Shown: positions 61,931 through 64,000 of the stretch, piece after piece
Position numbering within the stretch: position 1 is the first letter of the stretch
Layout: every line of letters begins with the position of its first letter
Assembly: GCA_963847675.1 (NCBI GenBank)
Contig: CAWKAP010000009.1
Location: 191,898 to 255,897, forward strand
From: JADJWR01 sp963847675
GTDB lineage: Bacteria; Pseudomonadota; Gammaproteobacteria; Burkholderiales; Burkholderiaceae_F
DNA length: 64,000 nucleotides
Direction of reading: 5' to 3'
Program-made: the position numbers and the translations under genes
The notes under the pieces: model-generated
What the model saw: only the letters and a program-made list of their open reading frames with translations
Databases searched by the model: none
What the model was told of the DNA's origin: nothing

Positions 61931-63880
61931 ATGAGCGAGCCCAAAGACTTCCACGCCGCGCTCGCCGCGCAGGCCGCGCAGGCCAGCGAGCAGGCCGAAC
62001 TCGGCGGCAACGTACGCGGGTTCCGCGAGTGGGAGCAGCACCTGTTCTTCTGGTCCTGCGTGCTGTTCACTGCGTTCCACCTGTGGTCGCTGAACTTTTA
62101 CCCGCTCGACCCGTTGCTCTATCGCAGTGCGCACGTCTCGTTCGGCGGCGCCATCGGTTTCATGCTGTATCGCCTCGGTTCGCGCACGGCGCGCGTCGGT
62201 GTGCCCTGGTACGACTGGGTGCTGGTATTGCTCTCGATCCTCTGCTTCGTCTACATCTATATCGAGTTCGAGGGGCTGCTGTTCCGCACGGGGGCGGCGC
62301 CGCTGCCGAAGGACGTCGTCGTCGGCGTGGTAGGCACGCTGCTGGTGCTGGATCTGACGCGGCGCTGCGCCGGCCTGGCGTTGCCCATCATCGCGATCGT
62401 CTTCCTGCTGTACTGCTTCGTCGGTCCGTGGATGCCCGGCGTGCTGCAGCACAATGGCTTCGACGTGTCGTTCCTGTTCAGCTACGTCTACTCGATGGAG
62501 GGAGTGTTCGGCCCGACGACCGCGGTGTCGTCGACCTACATCATCCTGTTCATCACCTTCGCAGCGTTCCTGCAGGTCTCCAAAGTCGGCGACTACTTCA
62601 TCGACTTCGCCTTCGCGTTGGCTGGGCGCCGGCGCGGCGGGCCGGCCAAAGTGGCGGTGCTGTCCAGCGCCTTGATGGGCACGATTAACGGCACCTCGGC
62701 CGGCAACGTGGCGGCCACCGGCACGTTCACGATTCCGCTGATGAAGCGGGTCGGTTATCCGCCGCAGAGCGCGGGCGCGATCGAGGCGGCTGCGTCGACC
62801 GGCGGGCAACTGATGCCGCCGGTGATGGGCGCGGGAGCCTTCATCATGGCCGAGATCACCGGCGTCAAGTACGCCGAGATCATGGTGGCGGCGGTGCTGC
62901 CTTCGCTGTTGTATTTCCTCGCCGTGTACTTCATGGTCGACAACGAGTCCAGGCGGCTCAATATGAGCGGCCTACCGGCCGAGGAACTGCCGAAGGTCGC
63001 AGACATGGCGCGCCGCGCCTACATGTTCGCGCCATTGGTGATCCTGATCGGCGGCCTGGTGGCGGGCTACTCGGTGATTCGCGCGGGCGCGCTCGGCCTG
63101 ATCAGCGCCATGCTTGTGAGCTGGCTGCACGCCGAGACGCGCATGGGGCCGCGGCGCATCCTCGACGCGTTGCACTTGGGCGCCAAGGGCACGATCCAGT
63201 TGATGGCGGTGTGCGCCTGCGCGGGCATCATCGTCGGCGTCATCGGGCTCACCGGCGTGGGGCTGCGCTTTTCGACGATGATCCTCGCCATTGCCGGCGA
63301 CAGTCAGTTCCTGGCGCTCGTCTTCGCGATGGTGATCGCCATCCTTCTTGGCATGGGCATGCCCACTACCGCGGCTTATGCCGTGGCCGCCTCCGTAGTG
63401 GCACCGGGTCTGATCAAGCTCGGCATCTCGCCGCTGGTCGCGCACATGTTCGTCTTTTACTACGCGGTCATCTCCGCCATCACGCCGCCGGTGGCGTTGG
63501 CCGCGTATGCCGGCGCCGCGATCGCCGGCAGCGATCCGATGCGCACTTCGGTCACGTCGTTCAAGTATGGGATGGCCGCCTTTCTGGTGCCGTTCATGTT
63601 CTTCTACAGCCCGGCGCTGCTGCTGCAGGGCGGCGACTGGCTACGCATCGCGCACTATGCAGGTACGGCGCTGGTGGGCGTGTACCTGCTCGCCGGCGGC
63701 CTGCAGCAGTGGTTCCTCGGGCCGCTGCGGCTGTTGCCGAGACTGCTTCTGCTCACCGCTGCCGTGCTGTTGGTCGCGGGCGGCTTGATCACCGATCTGA
63801 TCGGCTTAGGGCTGGCGGCCGTGGTGGTCGGCTGGCAGGTTGCTCAGCGCCGACGGTCCGCCCGACTGGGTACGGCATGA
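61931..63880 (+). CDS. TRAP transporter permease, fused DctQ/DctM (TAXI type)
   Basis: 649-residue fused membrane subunit of a TRAP transporter, ATG 61931 behind GAGGAG. The first part (about 1–170) is the small DctQ-like segment with four membrane helices; the rest is the large DctM unit. Motifs: 'SSALMGTINGTSAGNVAATGTFTIPLMKRVGYPP', 'AAASTGGQLMPPVMGAGAFIMAE', 'GMGMPTTAAYAVAASVVAPGLIKLGISPLVAHMFVFYYAVISAITPPVALAAYAGAAIAGSDP' (cation/substrate site). It drives Na+-coupled uptake of the ligand caught by the TAXI protein. Its 3' end lies 120 bases before the window edge. Confidence 0.94.
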   Translation: MSEPKDFHAALAAQAAQASEQAELGGNVRGFREWEQHLFFWSCVLFTAFHLWSLNFYPLDPLLYRSAHVSFGGAIGFMLYRLGSRTARVGVPWYDWVLVLLSILCFVYIYIEFEGLLFRTGAAPLPKDVVVGVVGTLLVLDLTRRCAGLALPIIAIVFLLYCFVGPWMPGVLQHNGFDVSFLFSYVYSMEGVFGPTTAVSSTYIILFITFAAFLQVSKVGDYFIDFAFALAGRRRGGPAKVAVLSSALMGTINGTSAGNVAATGTFTIPLMKRVGYPPQSAGAIEAAASTGGQLMPPVMGAGAFIMAEITGVKYAEIMVAAVLPSLLYFLAVYFMVDNESRRLNMSGLPAEELPKVADMARRAYMFAPLVILIGGLVAGYSVIRAGALGLISAMLVSWLHAETRMGPRRILDALHLGAKGTIQLMAVCACAGIIVGVIGLTGVGLRFSTMILAIAGDSQFLALVFAMVIAILLGMGMPTTAAYAVAASVVAPGLIKLGISPLVAHMFVFYYAVISAITPPVALAAYAGAAIAGSDPMRTSVTSFKYGMAAFLVPFMFFYSPALLLQGGDWLRIAHYAGTALVGVYLLAGGLQQWFLGPLRLLPRLLLLTAAVLLVAGGLITDLIGLGLAAVVVGWQVAQRRRSARLGTA

Positions 63881-64000
63881 CCTTTACAGACGCCAGGCGC
63901 TGATGCGCCGCGAATGAGTTACGGCGCCTGGAGGGGGTTGACTGCTTCGCAGCACAAACCGAACGCTCGGTGCTCGGCGGCGAAGGACCGGATAGGGTCG

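Noticed and set aside
63893..63931. Inverted repeat CCAGGCGC…GCGCCTGG after the TRAP permease as a terminator or attachment site
   Set aside because: The loop is 23 bases and no T-tract or integrase gene accompanies it; the window ends too soon to judge.

Overview
The window is high-GC DNA with dense, mostly plus-strand operons. It looks like a Gram-negative betaproteobacterium. Three things support this: the order ygfZ – mltG – tmk – holB – pilZ-domain gene – tatD with a DUF4936 gene beside ygfZ, a Bug/TctC-type binding protein, and a LivHMGF transporter. The menB/menE pair suggests menaquinone as well as the usual ubiquinone, so Rhodocyclales or Rubrivivax-like Burkholderiales are reasonable guesses. 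No rRNA, tRNA, CRISPR array, transposase or phage gene was recognised.

Layout. 1–7.9 kb: a branched-chain-amino-acid-type ABC transporter (livH, cut by the window edge, livM, livG, livF), followed by a FadJ-like hydratase/dehydrogenase, an NADP-dependent oxidoreductase and an SDR. This looks like an uptake plus acyl-CoA oxidation locus. 8.1–11.7 kb: an M16 peptidase, a thioesterase and a GNAT protein. 11.7–18.1 kb: housekeeping genes (NRDE protein, DUF4936, ygfZ; then mltG, tmk, holB, PilZ, tatD) with a tandem 60-bp repeat before mltG. 18.4–26.0 kb: a tandem UspA protein, otsB/otsA on the minus strand, a FixJ-type regulator, NfeD and a slipin.

26–51.8 kb is the heart of the window, an alpha-glucan/trehalose supercluster: glgB, glgE, treS–maltokinase fusion, a TM-helix channel-like protein, glk, a DUF2934 protein, xfp phosphoketolase, a Kef-type antiporter, a YbdK-type gamma-glutamyl ligase, a class I glutamine-amidotransferase-like hydrolase, glgX, treZ, a malQ–treY fusion and mscS. 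Together with otsAB it encodes all three classical trehalose routes (OtsAB, TreYZ, TreS). Glucan synthesis can run through maltose-1-phosphate and GlgE; no glgA or glgC is in the window. Two membrane channels and an antiporter sit inside it, pointing to osmotic stress.

51.8–55.8 kb: a MaoC-like hydratase, a Bug-type binding protein, menB and menE. 55.8–58.4 kb: a small membrane protein and two unrecognised secreted proteins on the minus strand. 58.4–64 kb: a lower-GC catabolic island with a DmlR-like LysR regulator, a divergent D-malate/tartrate dehydrogenase, and a TAXI-TRAP transporter (binding protein, terminator, fused permease).

A striking property of this sequence is about 35 apparent single-base insertions that break otherwise conserved reading frames. 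About 30 of them lie between 42.1 and 49.1 kb, in glgX, treZ and malQ–treY. Nearly all are +1 and the flanking coding sequence is undamaged, so they look more like sequence error than gene decay.
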